From Gemmatimonadota bacterium (GTDB taxonomy: Bacteria; Gemmatimonadota; Gemmatimonadetes; Gemmatimonadales; GWC2-71-9), in assembly GCA_016874005.1 (NCBI GenBank), contig VGVQ01000008.1:97463-161462 (forward strand): DNA of 64,000 nucleotides, in the 5' to 3' direction. The notes below the pieces were generated by a model that was given only the letters and a program-made list of their open reading frames with translations, ran no database searches and was not told the DNA's origin. Positions 1 through 8,627 of this stretch are shown in pieces (the stretch's first letter is position 1; every line of letters begins with the position of its first letter). A program made the position numbers and the translations under genes.

Positions 1-761
1 AGCTGGTGGGAGGCAGCCTGACCGTTCGGGCAGAGGTCCCGGTGGTCATCGCGGCCGGCGGAGGGGCCGGCGCGCGAATCGGCACCCAACGGATCGCCGC
101 CTTCACGGCCTACCCGCTTCCCGCGGGCGCGGTGGTGACCCTCGACACCGCTCCGACCGGCCGGGTTGGCTACCTCGCGGTTGCCGGGGGCATCGACGTC
201 CCCGTGATTCTCGGATCGCGGTCGACCTACCTCCCAACCGCTTTCGGAGGCTACCAGGGCCGGCGTCTCCAAGCCGGCGATCGGCTTTCGTTGGGGCCGC
301 CGGCCACGGCAATGACTACCGGATCTCCGACAGAGCCATCCGAGACGGGCCCGATCCGCGTCGTCCCGGGCCCCCAAGGTCACCTTTTCGGCGACGAATC
401 GTTGGCCGCTCTCGAGTCAACCGTTTGGCAGGTGTCGGCGGCCTCCGACCGGATGGGCACCCGGCTGATCGGCTCGGCCATCGCGCCGCGAGTGCCGGCC
501 ACCCTGCCGTCGGAGGCGACTTGCCTGGGCGCCATTCAGATTCCCGACGACGGCCAACCGATCGTTCTGTTGGCGGACGGACCGACCGTCGGCGGGTATC
601 CGAAGATCGGAGCGGTCATCACCGCCGATCTCGGTCGATTCGCGCAGCTGGGCCCGGGAGCGTCCGTTCGTTTCAGTTGGGTGTCGCTGGCCCAGGCGGT
701 TCCAGCGGCGGCGCGGTGGATGAACCGGGTGGGGGTGCCGAGTCGGGCCCCATCCCGGTGA
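1..761 (+). CDS. pxpC: 5-oxoprolinase subunit C / biotin-dependent carboxyltransferase (5'-truncated)
   Basis: This is the C-terminal part of a PxpC/KipA-family protein, the subunit that works with PxpA and PxpB to hydrolyse 5-oxoproline to glutamate using ATP; the same fold forms the allophanate-hydrolase C-terminal domain. The block GYLAVAGGIDVPVILGSRST followed by the FGGYQGR motif is diagnostic, as is the later G-x-P-T-V-G-GYPKIG segment. The reading frame is open back to base 3 and family members are about 310-330 residues, so roughly 60-70 N-terminal residues lie outside the window. The GTG at base 6 is internal, not a real start. The 3' end overlaps the convergent membrane-protein gene by 89 bp. 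PxpB would be expected just upstream, out of view. Confidence 0.85.
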   Translation, partial: LVGGSLTVRAEVPVVIAAGGGAGARIGTQRIAAFTAYPLPAGAVVTLDTAPTGRVGYLAVAGGIDVPVILGSRSTYLPTAFGGYQGRRLQAGDRLSLGPPATAMTTGSPTEPSETGPIRVVPGPQGHLFGDESLAALESTVWQVSAASDRMGTRLIGSAIAPRVPATLPSEATCLGAIQIPDDGQPIVLLADGPTVGGYPKIGAVITADLGRFAQLGPGASVRFSWVSLAQAVPAAARWMNRVGVPSRAPSR

Positions 762-1650
762 ATTCCACGGCTGCCCACGACCGCCCGCCCCGGGCGTAGC
801 GAAGGTCGTAGACGCCGAAGCGGTCGCCGCCTAACGGTTCGACGACGGGAAAGCGGGCCCAGTGAAGGAACGCGCTCAGTTCTCGGCTTGGCGCCAATGG
901 GCGGGGCCCCGGGATTCCGGTCGGCACCGTCATGGTCCATTCCAGCCCGGCACCCCGACCGAGTCGAAATTGACCGAGGTGGTATCTGTCTCCTCCGTCG
1001 AGTATCACCTCTTTGGTGAAGGGGTCGCCGAAGACCGCGGTGGCCATGAACCGCTTGCCCGCCAGCGGCGTGGAGGCCACCGTCCGCTCGACCCCACGCC
1101 GCGCCGCCAGGGTCGTGGCCATCATCGCGCCGACATACACCATGGCCAGAGCGAGCCCCACCCGAGCCCAGCGTTCACCGATTTCGCGATGGCGGCGCCC
1201 TCGCCACCACGAGACCACCACGGCGGCGGTCAGGAAGAGGTACATGAACGGATCGACGATGAAGAGGGTGTCGCCGTAGTACCACCGGTCGACGAACGGC
1301 ATCAACCACCGCATCCCATAGTTGTTCAGGAAATCCAGGAACGGATGGGTCAGCACGCCGATGGCCGAAAGAGCGACCAAGTCGCGATAGCGGTTCCCGC
1401 CGGCAACGGGACGCCACCGATTCCAACCCCAAACCAGACCGGCCAGCAGCAATGGCCAAACTGCGAGCGCCAGGACGCCATGGGTCACCCCGCGACGGAT
1501 TTCGAGACTCCGCCCGAGCCCAATCGCGAGGATGTCGACGTCCGGGAGGTTCGCCGCGACGAGGAGGGTGGTCGTGGCCCGGGAGGCCCAGCGTTTGAGG
1601 CCCGATTGGGCCAGGGCGGCGCCGACCAGGGTGTGACAGAGCGGATCCAC
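673..1650 (-). CDS. YdjM-family inner-membrane metal-dependent hydrolase
   Basis: A 325-residue polytopic membrane protein resembling the YdjM/DUF457 family, annotated as inner-membrane putative metal-dependent hydrolases with no firmly established substrate. The N-terminus carries the family pattern: His6 in D-P-L-C-H-T, the D37-x-D39 pair in LPDVDIL, a TH pair at about 56-57 and an HPFLD motif near residue 100. About five hydrophobic segments are visible in the first 190 residues, followed by a soluble C-terminal region ending in a Pro/Ser-rich tail. The GTG start at 1650 is supported by AGGA seven bases upstream. The last 30 codons lie inside the 89-bp convergent overlap with the pxpC fragment, so the tail may be under little constraint. 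Family assignment is good; function is not known. Confidence 0.75.
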   Translation of the reverse strand: MDPLCHTLVGAALAQSGLKRWASRATTTLLVAANLPDVDILAIGLGRSLEIRRGVTHGVLALAVWPLLLAGLVWGWNRWRPVAGGNRYRDLVALSAIGVLTHPFLDFLNNYGMRWLMPFVDRWYYGDTLFIVDPFMYLFLTAAVVVSWWRGRRHREIGERWARVGLALAMVYVGAMMATTLAARRGVERTVASTPLAGKRFMATAVFGDPFTKEVILDGGDRYHLGQFRLGRGAGLEWTMTVPTGIPGPRPLAPSRELSAFLHWARFPVVEPLGGDRFGVYDLRYARGGRSWAAVEFTGMGPDSAPPPGSSTAPPLEPPGPATPN

Positions 1651-1766
1651 GGCGCATCCTTCCCGAGACGGAGGGCAGGATAATATTCAGCGCCCAGCGG
1701 CGACAGGCGGGCGGAGCGATCGGCGCGCCGCGGGGATCCGGCGGGAACAGCCCGCGAGGAGGAACG

Positions 1767-2294
1767 ATGAGACGATTGGCGTTGGCGGTGCTGGCAGTGA
1801 TTCTGGGGGCCCACCGTTCGGCGGCTCAGGAAGCCAGTCCGGTCCCCAGGACGGATTGGGGGACCTTCATGTTCGAGCGCGATATCGGGAAGACGACCGG
1901 CCAACTCGGTGGGAACGCCGACGCGGTCTATGCGGCTTTGCCAGCCGCGTTCGCGGAACTCGGCTTGACGCCGAAGGCCGTCGACCCCGCCAACCGGGTA
2001 CTCGAGCTCAAACGCCACCGCTTGGTCCGGAAGCTGGGGAAGGACGCCCTCTCTCGGTTCCTCTCCTGCGGCGATGGGCTTCTCGGACCGAACGCCGATT
2101 CATACTACGTCTATCTGACCCTGACCGCACAGGTCACCGCGACGCCCAATGGCCGGTCGCTGCTCACCTTGTATTTCACCGCTGACGCGGTCAACGTGCC
2201 CGGCGGGCAGAGCGACCGGCTACCCTGCGCGACGACCGGCCTGTTCGAGCATCGGCTGGTCACCAAGCTGCAGGCGCGATTCCCTTCTACCTAG
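1767..2294 (+). CDS. Hypothetical exported protein
   Basis: A 175-residue protein with a clear Sec signal peptide (MRRLALAVLAVILG, cleavage probably after SAA before QEA). The ATG has a strong GAGGAGGA Shine-Dalgarno. The mature part is a small mixed alpha/beta-looking domain with one Cys in SCGDG and one in LPCATT, which could form a disulfide in the periplasm. I do not recognise a family. The stop overlaps the stop of the convergent ComM gene by 4 bp (shared CTAG). An AT-rich patch around 1680-1687, between this gene and the divergent membrane-protein gene, is the likely promoter area, but I cannot resolve a good -35. Confidence 0.7.
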   Translation: MRRLALAVLAVILGAHRSAAQEASPVPRTDWGTFMFERDIGKTTGQLGGNADAVYAALPAAFAELGLTPKAVDPANRVLELKRHRLVRKLGKDALSRFLSCGDGLLGPNADSYYVYLTLTAQVTATPNGRSLLTLYFTADAVNVPGGQSDRLPCATTGLFEHRLVTKLQARFPST

Positions 2295-3832
2295 CTCGCG
2301 GGGGTCCGGTCGAGGATCCGATACTGGATCGCTTCGGCTACGTGCGGGGCGCCGATTCGAGGTTCTCCGGCCAGGTCGGCGATGGTTCGGGCCAACCGAA
2401 GCACCCGACCGTGCGCCCGCGCCGAAAGGCGGAGCCGCTCAGCGGCGCTGGCGAGGAGCTGGGCAGCCGCGGGGTCCGGTTCACAGAACTTGCGGACCTG
2501 CTTGGCGCTCAGCTGCCCATTGGCGTAGACCGGCGGATCGAGTGAGGCGTACCGCTGGACTTGCCGACTCCGGGCTGCCTCGACCCGGGCCCGAACGAAT
2601 CGACTCGACTCCCCCGGCTCGAGCCCCGACAACTCTTGCCAGGTCGGGTTCCCGACGTTGAGATGAAGATCGAAACGGTCGTATAGTGGCCCCGAGATCC
2701 GGGCCCGGTAACGGCGGATTCGTTCGGCAGAGCACTGGCAGGACCGGCGGGGATCGCCGAAATGGCCGCAGGGGCATGGATTCATCGCGGCAATGGCCAT
2801 GAACCGGGCCGGGAACGTGACGGCGTGCGCGGCCCGCGCCACCGTGACCATTCCATCTTCCAGCGGTTGGCGCAGCGCTTCGAGGACGTTCCGTCGGAAC
2901 TCCGGTAACTCGTCGAGGAATAGCACTCCGTGATGGGCGAGGCTGACCTCACCCGGTCGGGGGATTGAGCCGCCACCGATCAGGCCCGCGTCGCTCACGG
3001 TGTGGTGCGGCGCTCTGAAGGGCCGCTCCCGCACCTGGCCCCGCTCGACCAAGCCGGTGCCGGCAACGCTGTGTACCGTGATGACCTCGAGCGCCTCCGG
3101 TCCGGTGAGCGACGGCAGAATGGTCGGCAGCCGGCGGGCGAGCATGGTCTTCCCTCCGCCAGGCGGTCCGATCATCAAGGCGTTGTGGCCGCCCGCGGCC
3201 GCGACTTCCATCGCCCGCTTGGCCATTTCATGGCCGCGCACCTCGGCGAAATCGTATTCGGAGCTGGCCGGCCGACTGGGCTCTACCGGACGCCCGGGGG
3301 CCAGGGGCCGAGCCCCGCCAAGGTGGTCGACCACGTTGCGGAGCGTGGCCGCGCCGAAGACCTCGACGCCGGGCACCAGGGCGCCTTCCGCGGCGTTGGC
3401 CACCGGCAAGATCACCCAGCTCGCGCCCAGACGTCTGGCGCAGAGGACCACCGGGACGGCGCCGCGAATCGGCCGGAGTTCACCCTCGAGGCCCAACTCG
3501 CCGAATACGAAGCCGGCCAGGTGACCGAGCGCCGGGACGGGAAGGCGGAGTTGGTCCGAGGCGATCAGGACCCCGACCGCGATGGGAAGGTCGAAGGCCG
3601 ACCCGGCTTTCGGCACGTCGGCCGGGGCCAGGTTGACGGTGATCCGCCGCAAGGGGAACTCGAATCCCGAGTTGGCGAGCGCGGCGGCGATCCGCTCCCG
3701 GCCCTCCTTGATGGCGCCGTGGGGGAGCCCCACCGTGGTAAACGAAGGCAGTCCGGACGATAGATCAACTTCGACGTCGACTGGTTGGCCGTCGACCCCG
3801 ATGACCACCGCCGAGCGAACCCGAGCGAGCAT
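2291..3832 (-). CDS. comM: YifB/ComM-family Mg-chelatase-like AAA+ ATPase
   Basis: A 513-residue member of the YifB/ComM family. In naturally competent bacteria ComM is a hexameric helicase that promotes branch migration during integration of transformed DNA; in many other bacteria the role is untested. The N-terminal ChlI-like domain begins MLARVRSAVVIGVDGQPVDVEVD. A Walker A motif GPPGGGKT lies near residue 225, the Walker B LFLDELPEF follows, and the conserved MNPCPCGHFGDPRRSCQCS Cys cluster and the C-terminal Mg-chelatase domain are present. The start is the ATG at 3832; the frame is open far upstream, but that sequence shows no family similarity and runs opposite another gene. The length is normal for the family. 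Confidence 0.93.
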   Translation of the reverse strand: MLARVRSAVVIGVDGQPVDVEVDLSSGLPSFTTVGLPHGAIKEGRERIAAALANSGFEFPLRRITVNLAPADVPKAGSAFDLPIAVGVLIASDQLRLPVPALGHLAGFVFGELGLEGELRPIRGAVPVVLCARRLGASWVILPVANAAEGALVPGVEVFGAATLRNVVDHLGGARPLAPGRPVEPSRPASSEYDFAEVRGHEMAKRAMEVAAAGGHNALMIGPPGGGKTMLARRLPTILPSLTGPEALEVITVHSVAGTGLVERGQVRERPFRAPHHTVSDAGLIGGGSIPRPGEVSLAHHGVLFLDELPEFRRNVLEALRQPLEDGMVTVARAAHAVTFPARFMAIAAMNPCPCGHFGDPRRSCQCSAERIRRYRARISGPLYDRFDLHLNVGNPTWQELSGLEPGESSRFVRARVEAARSRQVQRYASLDPPVYANGQLSAKQVRKFCEPDPAAAQLLASAAERLRLSARAHGRVLRLARTIADLAGEPRIGAPHVAEAIQYRILDRTPAS

Positions 3833-3909
3833 GGTACGATGGTACCGCCGCCGGCCCGCGCGGGGACAACCAAATCGCCGCACCGACCAGCAAAACGCCG
3901 CGGCCCCGC

Positions 3910-3938
3910 TTGAGGGAAGCCGGGGAGAGCGGTAAGAT
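3910..3938 (+). promoter_or_regulatory. Sigma-70-type promoter for the M19-like gene
   Basis: A TTGAGG -35 at 3910-3915 and a TAAGAT -10 at 3933-3938 are separated by exactly 17 bp. The start codon at 3965 is 27 bp past the -10, giving a short leader. Assigned by eye from consensus and spacing; the same TAAGAT and 17-bp spacing recur in front of the TetR gene. Confidence 0.6.
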
Positions 3939-3964
3939 CGACCAACTCCACCGGACAAGAACCG

Positions 3965-5026
3965 ATGCGTCGCCGAGACGTGGTGAAGAGCGCGGTGGCA
4001 TCGAGCGTGGCGGCCTTGGTCCCCCCCTTCCCGCTCCGCCAGGAACCAGCTCTCGTGGTCGAAGGGCTTTTCGCGGGATCGATGCGGTTGTCGCATCTCA
4101 GAGGGATGCAGCAAGGGGGTGTCCACTGTGGGGTGGCAGGCGGGCCGAGCGACATCAACGGCTACGCGGCGATTCTCGATTTCTTCGACCGGCACGCCAG
4201 CGAGGTCGTTCTGGCCAGATCGGTCGCCGACATCCTCGCCGCGCGTCAGGCTGGCAAGGTGTCGAACGTGTTCTGTTGGCAGAGCGCCGAGGCGTTGGGG
4301 GCCGCGTTCAATCAGCCCCTGGGCACGCCGCGGACGGCCCTCCGGGCATTCCACGAGATGGGCCTCCGGATCATCGGGTTGTGCTACAACGTGGTCAACG
4401 TCTTCGGGGCGGGCTGTCTCGAACCGCAAGTCGGCTTGACCCGGGCGGGTCGACGATTGGTCGAGGAAATCCACCAGCGCCGCCTGGTGTTGGACGTCGG
4501 TGGGCATACCGGGGAGCAAACGACCCTCGACGCCATCGCGATCTCCCGCGGTGTCTCGGTCGTTTGCAGCCACACCAACATCGCCGCGATCGCCAACAAC
4601 TACCGCTGCGTGAGCGACCGGGTGATCGACGCGATCGCCGGGACCGGCGGGGTGATCGGCATCACCGCCGTCAACGACTTTCACGTTCGGGGCCGTGGGG
4701 TGACCGGCCCAGTCCCCCACATCGGGATCGACGAGCACATCGATCAGTACGAGTACGTTCGACGGCGGGTGGGGATCGACCACGTCGGCATGGGAACCGA
4801 CTTCGTCGACGGGATGCCGATTCCCTACGGTGGAGGCGTCAACTCGGAGATCATCACCAGCGACATGATTAGCGAGCCCTGGCGCTTCGTGAAGGGCTTC
4901 GAGCAGATCGGCGAATTCCCGAACCTCGTCGCCGGATTCAAGCGGCGGGGCTGGAGCCAGGCCGACATCGACAAGGCGATGGGGGGCAATTGGCTCCGAG
5001 TCTACCGCCGGGTCTGGGGAGGCTAG
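3965..5026 (+). CDS. Membrane dipeptidase-like protein (peptidase M19 family, altered metal site)
   Basis: A 353-residue exported protein of the M19 renal-dipeptidase fold, zinc enzymes that cleave dipeptides. An MRRRDVVKSAV start suggests a Tat-like signal. Family signatures are GLTRAGRRLVEEIHQRR, then DVGGHTGEQTTLDAI where typical members have D-L-S-H, then SHTNIAAIANNYR and VGIDHVGMGTDFVDG near the C-terminus. The canonical N-terminal H-x-D metal pair is not visible: the corresponding stretch near residues 31-40 reads VVEGLFAGSM. The glutamate bridging the two metals is also not obvious in FCWQSAEAL. It may bind one metal, use other ligands, or be a non-peptidase paralogue. The stop overlaps that of the convergent YbjQ gene by 4 bp. 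Confidence 0.8.
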   Translation: MRRRDVVKSAVASSVAALVPPFPLRQEPALVVEGLFAGSMRLSHLRGMQQGGVHCGVAGGPSDINGYAAILDFFDRHASEVVLARSVADILAARQAGKVSNVFCWQSAEALGAAFNQPLGTPRTALRAFHEMGLRIIGLCYNVVNVFGAGCLEPQVGLTRAGRRLVEEIHQRRLVLDVGGHTGEQTTLDAIAISRGVSVVCSHTNIAAIANNYRCVSDRVIDAIAGTGGVIGITAVNDFHVRGRGVTGPVPHIGIDEHIDQYEYVRRRVGIDHVGMGTDFVDGMPIPYGGGVNSEIITSDMISEPWRFVKGFEQIGEFPNLVAGFKRRGWSQADIDKAMGGNWLRVYRRVWGG

Positions 5027-5391
5027 GCGATCGTCGTCGGCTCGACCAAGACGGCGGTCCCGTAGCAGAGGACCTCGGACACCCCCTGCATCACCTCGGT
5101 GGCGTCGTACTTGATCGCCACCACGGCGTTGGCCCCGTGCTGTTCGGCGTGCTGGAGCATCAGCTCGAATGCCTCGGAGCGAGTCCGCTCGCATAGCTCG
5201 ACGAACCGGTCGATCCGGCCACCCCGCAGCGTCTCGAGCGAGGCGCCGATGAGCCCGAAGATCGAACGCGACCGGACCGTGATGCCGAGCACGACGCCGA
5301 GCGTCTCGGTGGTCCGGTATCCGTCGAGGGCGAGCGCGGTCGTGGTCATCGAATGAGGAATCTTGTGCGGGCTGGCCAGCTGTCGGGACAT
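5023..5391 (-). CDS. YbjQ/UPF0145 family protein
   Basis: A 122-residue protein of the UPF0145 (YbjQ) family, small oligomeric cytosolic proteins sometimes called heavy-metal-binding domain proteins although the function is not established. The conserved core is GVVLGITVRSRSIFG, then RTRSEAFELMLQHAEQHGANAVVAIKYD, then a final strand ending GTAVLVEP. I chose the start at 5391 because GGAG lies about eight bases upstream; a shorter ATG start at 5349 fits the family N-terminus but has no Shine-Dalgarno. It is divergent from the glyoxalase-like gene and convergent with the M19-like gene, with a 4-bp CTAG overlap of stops. Confidence 0.85.
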   Translation of the reverse strand: MSRQLASPHKIPHSMTTTALALDGYRTTETLGVVLGITVRSRSIFGLIGASLETLRGGRIDRFVELCERTRSEAFELMLQHAEQHGANAVVAIKYDATEVMQGVSEVLCYGTAVLVEPTTIA

Positions 5392-5437
5392 CGATCGCTC
5401 CGTTCGAGGCCGAGACAATACTCGCCCGCCGCTCGCG

Positions 5438-5466
5438 TTGTTTCAAGGCGGCGCCGCCGGTAGATT
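5438..5466 (+). promoter_or_regulatory. Sigma-70-type promoter for the glyoxalase-like/dehydrogenase operon
   Basis: TTGTTT at 5438-5443 and TAGATT at 5461-5466 with a 17-bp spacer, followed by the ATG at 5481. The predicted start of transcription would leave only about 7-8 bases of leader, so translation may be near-leaderless. Confidence 0.55.
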
Positions 5467-5480
5467 GGCTTGACGGCCCC

Positions 5481-6320
5481 ATGTTGACACTCGATCACGT
5501 CTTGATCTTCGCCGGTGACCTCGATACCGCGGCTCAGCAGTACCGGCGGCTCGGCTTCTCGCTGACGCCGCGGGGCAGCCACCCGAGTCTCGGTACCGCC
5601 AATCACACCATCATGTTCGAGCGCGATTACCTCGAGCTGATCACGGTCGCCGTTCCCGGCCCGGGCAACGCCAGGTGGGCCTCGATCATGGCGGCGGGTG
5701 GCGGTTTCGGCGCCGTGGCGTTGGCGACCTCCGACGCCCGGGCGACCCGAGCCCAACTGCTGCAACGGGGGTTCGAGATTCCGGAAGTGATCGACTTTGC
5801 CCGCCCGGTCGCCACCGACGGCGGAACCGAGCTAGCCCGTTTTTCGGTGGCCCATCTTCCCGCCGACGCTTCCCCGGCTCTCCCGGGGTTCTTCTGTCAG
5901 CATCACACCCGCGAGTTGGTCTGGCTCCCGGCTCACCAGACTCACGCCAACACCGCCACCAAGGTCGTCGCGATGGTCGTCATCCACCCGGACCCCGCCG
6001 CGGCCAGTCCAGGCTACGAACGGCTGCTCGGCCGGGCGATGGTCCACCCACACCCCGGCGGGCTCCAGATCGATCTGCGGGGGCCCCGCCTGCTGTTGGT
6101 GACACCTGATTTCGCCCGCCGCCGCCTGAACGCCTCCGTCATGGAGCGACCGGACGGAATCGTGCCGATCGGTGTCACCATCGGCGTGAGGCGGCTCGAG
6201 CGAGCTATTGCCTCGCTCGAAGAGGGCCGGGTCTCCTATCGCCGGTTCGGCCGCCGCTCGGTGATCGTGGACCCGGAGGATGCCTGCGGGGTGGCCCTCG
6301 AACTCGCCGCGGTGGCTTGA
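5481..6320 (+). CDS. Glyoxalase-like (VOC superfamily) protein
   Basis: A 279-residue protein opening with the VOC signature LTLDHVLIFAGDLDTAAQQYRRLGF and containing a second beta-alpha-beta-beta-beta unit after residue 155, so it has the two-module layout of the Glyoxalase_3-like group. Potential metal ligands are His6 and the acidic residue in the RDYLELI strand. VOC proteins include lyases, dioxygenases and resistance proteins, so the substrate cannot be predicted. The last four bases overlap the start of the next gene (ATGA), which argues for co-translation with the alcohol dehydrogenase and a shared catabolic or detoxification role. Confidence 0.75.
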   Translation: MLTLDHVLIFAGDLDTAAQQYRRLGFSLTPRGSHPSLGTANHTIMFERDYLELITVAVPGPGNARWASIMAAGGGFGAVALATSDARATRAQLLQRGFEIPEVIDFARPVATDGGTELARFSVAHLPADASPALPGFFCQHHTRELVWLPAHQTHANTATKVVAMVVIHPDPAAASPGYERLLGRAMVHPHPGGLQIDLRGPRLLLVTPDFARRRLNASVMERPDGIVPIGVTIGVRRLERAIASLEEGRVSYRRFGRRSVIVDPEDACGVALELAAVA

Positions 6321-7420
6321 TGACGACGAGTTGCCGGGCGGCCGTCATGGCCGCACCCCGCGAACCGATCCAGCTCCTCGAGGTGCCGCTGCCGACCCTG
6401 GAACCGGGTGCCGCGCTCCTGGAGACGCTCTTCTCCGAGGTGTGTGGGACCGACGTCCACCTCCACCATGGCCGGCTCGCCGGGGTACCCTACCCGTTGA
6501 TCCCGGGACACGTTTCCGTCGGCCGCATCATCGACATGCACGGCCCGATCCGCGACGTGGCCGGCGAGGAATTCCGACTTGGCGACGTGGTGACCTTCCT
6601 CGACGTCCACGAAACCTGCAACGCCTGCTATCAGTGCCTGGTCGCCAAGCAGACCACTCGATGTCCCCACCGAAAGGTGTACGGCATCAGCTACAGCGCG
6701 ACCGACGGGCCCCTCGGTGGCTGGTGCGAGCGACTCTGGATGAAGCCCGGGGTCAAGATGATTCGCCTGCCCGAGGGCCTCGCCCCGGAGACCTTCATCG
6801 GGGGTGGTTGCGGACTCACCACCGCGGTCCACGCGGTCGAGCGCGCCGAGATCGAGCTGGGACAGTCGGTCGCGGTGCTGGGCGTCGGCCCGGTCGGGCA
6901 GTCGTGCGTGGCGCTCGCCGCGTTGTCCGGCGCCGGAGAAATCATCGCAATCGGGGGGCCCGCCGACCGGGTCGCCTTCGCCGGCCGGATGGGGGCGACC
7001 CAAGGGCTCGATCTGACCATACCCCACGGCGAGCGGGTGGCTGCGGTCAAAGCGGCCACCGGAGGCCACGGCGTCGACGTGGTCATCGAGGCGGCCGGCC
7101 AGCCCGAGGCGGTGCCCCAAGCACTCGACCTGGTGCGAGACGGCGGCCGGGTGGTCGTGGTCGGCCAGTACAGCGATCTCGGGCCGATCTCGATTCACCC
7201 GCACCGCCAGATCAACAGGAAGCACCTCGAGATCCGCGGCTGCTGGGGTTCCGACTATTCTCACTTCCACCGGGCCGTCGCTTTGGCCGCCCGGTTCGGA
7301 GATCGGATTCCGTGGCGCGAGCTGGTGTCCGCCCGCTACGACCTCTCTCGCGCGGGGCAGGCGTTGGCCGATGTCGAGGCCCAACGGGTCTTGAAAGCGC
7401 TGATCACGCCGGTATCCTAG
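6317..7420 (+). CDS. Zinc-dependent alcohol dehydrogenase (MDR family)
   Basis: A 367-residue medium-chain dehydrogenase/reductase. Catalytic zinc ligands appear as Cys43 (EVCGTD) and His65; the residue after His65 is Val rather than the usual Glu of GHE. The structural zinc site is complete: Cys101, Cys104, Cys107 and Cys116. The Rossmann fingerprint is VLGVGPVG near residue 192. The segment HPHRQINRKHLEIRGCWG resembles sorbitol/threonine-dehydrogenase-type members. It is translationally coupled to the glyoxalase-like gene through an ATGA overlap. Its 3' end overlaps the convergent ltrA by 17 bp. The substrate is unknown. Confidence 0.85.
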   Translation: MMTTSCRAAVMAAPREPIQLLEVPLPTLEPGAALLETLFSEVCGTDVHLHHGRLAGVPYPLIPGHVSVGRIIDMHGPIRDVAGEEFRLGDVVTFLDVHETCNACYQCLVAKQTTRCPHRKVYGISYSATDGPLGGWCERLWMKPGVKMIRLPEGLAPETFIGGGCGLTTAVHAVERAEIELGQSVAVLGVGPVGQSCVALAALSGAGEIIAIGGPADRVAFAGRMGATQGLDLTIPHGERVAAVKAATGGHGVDVVIEAAGQPEAVPQALDLVRDGGRVVVVGQYSDLGPISIHPHRQINRKHLEIRGCWGSDYSHFHRAVALAARFGDRIPWRELVSARYDLSRAGQALADVEAQRVLKALITPVS

Positions 7421-8585
7421 CCGGCTCGGTCCCCCGGGCCCGATGGGCGAGCGCGATGGCGGCGATCATCAGGCCGACGCACCACGCCAAGAGCCAGACC
7501 GGCGCGACCGATCCCCCAGCCAAGGCGACCGGGATGGCCAGCGACGCCAGGATCGTCGAGCGGATGGCCAGCTGACGGCCCCCCGGCAGTCGGCGAGGTC
7601 GAGCCGCCGCGAGCAGGCCGAGCGCCCCGACGACCATGCCGACCCCGAGCGCCAGCAGGGCGGCCGACTCGCCTAACGGCGTGACTCCATCGAGCCGAAT
7701 GGTGTGTTCGATTCCGATCGCCGCGACCGCGATCCCGAACGTCAGTGGCAGATGGGTGCCGGTCCAACCCCGAAGCCTCTCGGGCTGCCCGGTGGCGTCG
7801 GGCGTCTCGGGACTGGCGACCCCGAAGGTGTCGAAATAGGCCCACCACACCGCGAAGGCCAGGGCCATGCCGAGGAGGGCCGAGGTCGCGGCGCCCGCGG
7901 TCCAGTGCTCTTGGTGGCGCATCCCCGCCGCGATGGCCAATACCGACTCGCCCACGAGGATCAGGGTGAACAGGCCGAACCGTTCCGGCAAATGCGCTGG
8001 GTCGGCCGGCACCACCCCGCCGGCCCGCCGCGCCACGAGCGGGGTGGCCACCTCGACGGCCAAGGCGGCCGCCAGCAACCAGAGGCGCAGCCAGCTGGGG
8101 GCCGTCCCGACGCCGAGCCACAGGAGCGACGCGGCGATGGTCCCGATCAGTTGCACCCTCACGAAGGGCCTGGTCTCCGGCACCGACCTCACCCGGCCGA
8201 ACTGGACCGCGAGCAAGAGCCGGAGCCCGGCGTAGGCCGCGGCGAACCCGGCGGCCTCCCTGCTGGCCATGTCGGTTTCGGTATTGATCGACATCACCAT
8301 CACCAGAAAGACCTGGCCCAACGTCAGGAGGCGATGAACCAGATCGTCGTTATCGAACCAAGTCGAGAAGAAGGTGTGGCCGACCCACGCCCACCAGATC
8401 ATGAAGAAGAGCACCCCGAACCTGAGGAGGCCCTCCGGGGTGTAGTCGGCGCTCAATGCGGAGCCGGCATCCGCGATCGCGGCAGCGAAGGCCAGGTCGA
8501 AAAACAGCTCGAGCCAGGTTGCCCGCCGGTCGGCGCCGCTCGACTCGGCGCGCCGCAGGCCGGTCGGACGGATCAGGGGCTGCAT
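7404..8585 (-). CDS. ltrA: Low temperature requirement A (LtrA) family membrane protein
   Basis: A 393-residue integral membrane protein. The opening RRATWLELFFDLAFAAAIADA and the downstream WWAWVGHTFFSTWFDNDD and PERFGLFTLILVGESVLAIA blocks are the standard LtrA landmarks. About ten to twelve hydrophobic segments are visible. The family was named from a Listeria mutant unable to grow in the cold; its molecular activity is still unclear. It ends convergently with the dehydrogenase gene, overlapping by 17 bp, and starts 42 bp from the end of the desaturase gene on the same strand, so it may be read through from the glycan/lipid operon upstream. Confidence 0.88.
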   Translation of the reverse strand: MQPLIRPTGLRRAESSGADRRATWLELFFDLAFAAAIADAGSALSADYTPEGLLRFGVLFFMIWWAWVGHTFFSTWFDNDDLVHRLLTLGQVFLVMVMSINTETDMASREAAGFAAAYAGLRLLLAVQFGRVRSVPETRPFVRVQLIGTIAASLLWLGVGTAPSWLRLWLLAAALAVEVATPLVARRAGGVVPADPAHLPERFGLFTLILVGESVLAIAAGMRHQEHWTAGAATSALLGMALAFAVWWAYFDTFGVASPETPDATGQPERLRGWTGTHLPLTFGIAVAAIGIEHTIRLDGVTPLGESAALLALGVGMVVGALGLLAAARPRRLPGGRQLAIRSTILASLAIPVALAGGSVAPVWLLAWCVGLMIAAIALAHRARGTEPARIPA

Positions 8586-8627
8586 GGAGCGGAAACGGCG
8601 ACGGCTCCCGCCGGGTTCCCCGGGGGC

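Noticed and set aside
3833..5482. Upstream extension of the ComM frame to over 1060 residues
   Set aside because: The extension runs antisense through the M19-like and YbjQ region and is not ComM-like; the family start MLARVRSAVVIGVDG at 3832 is exact.
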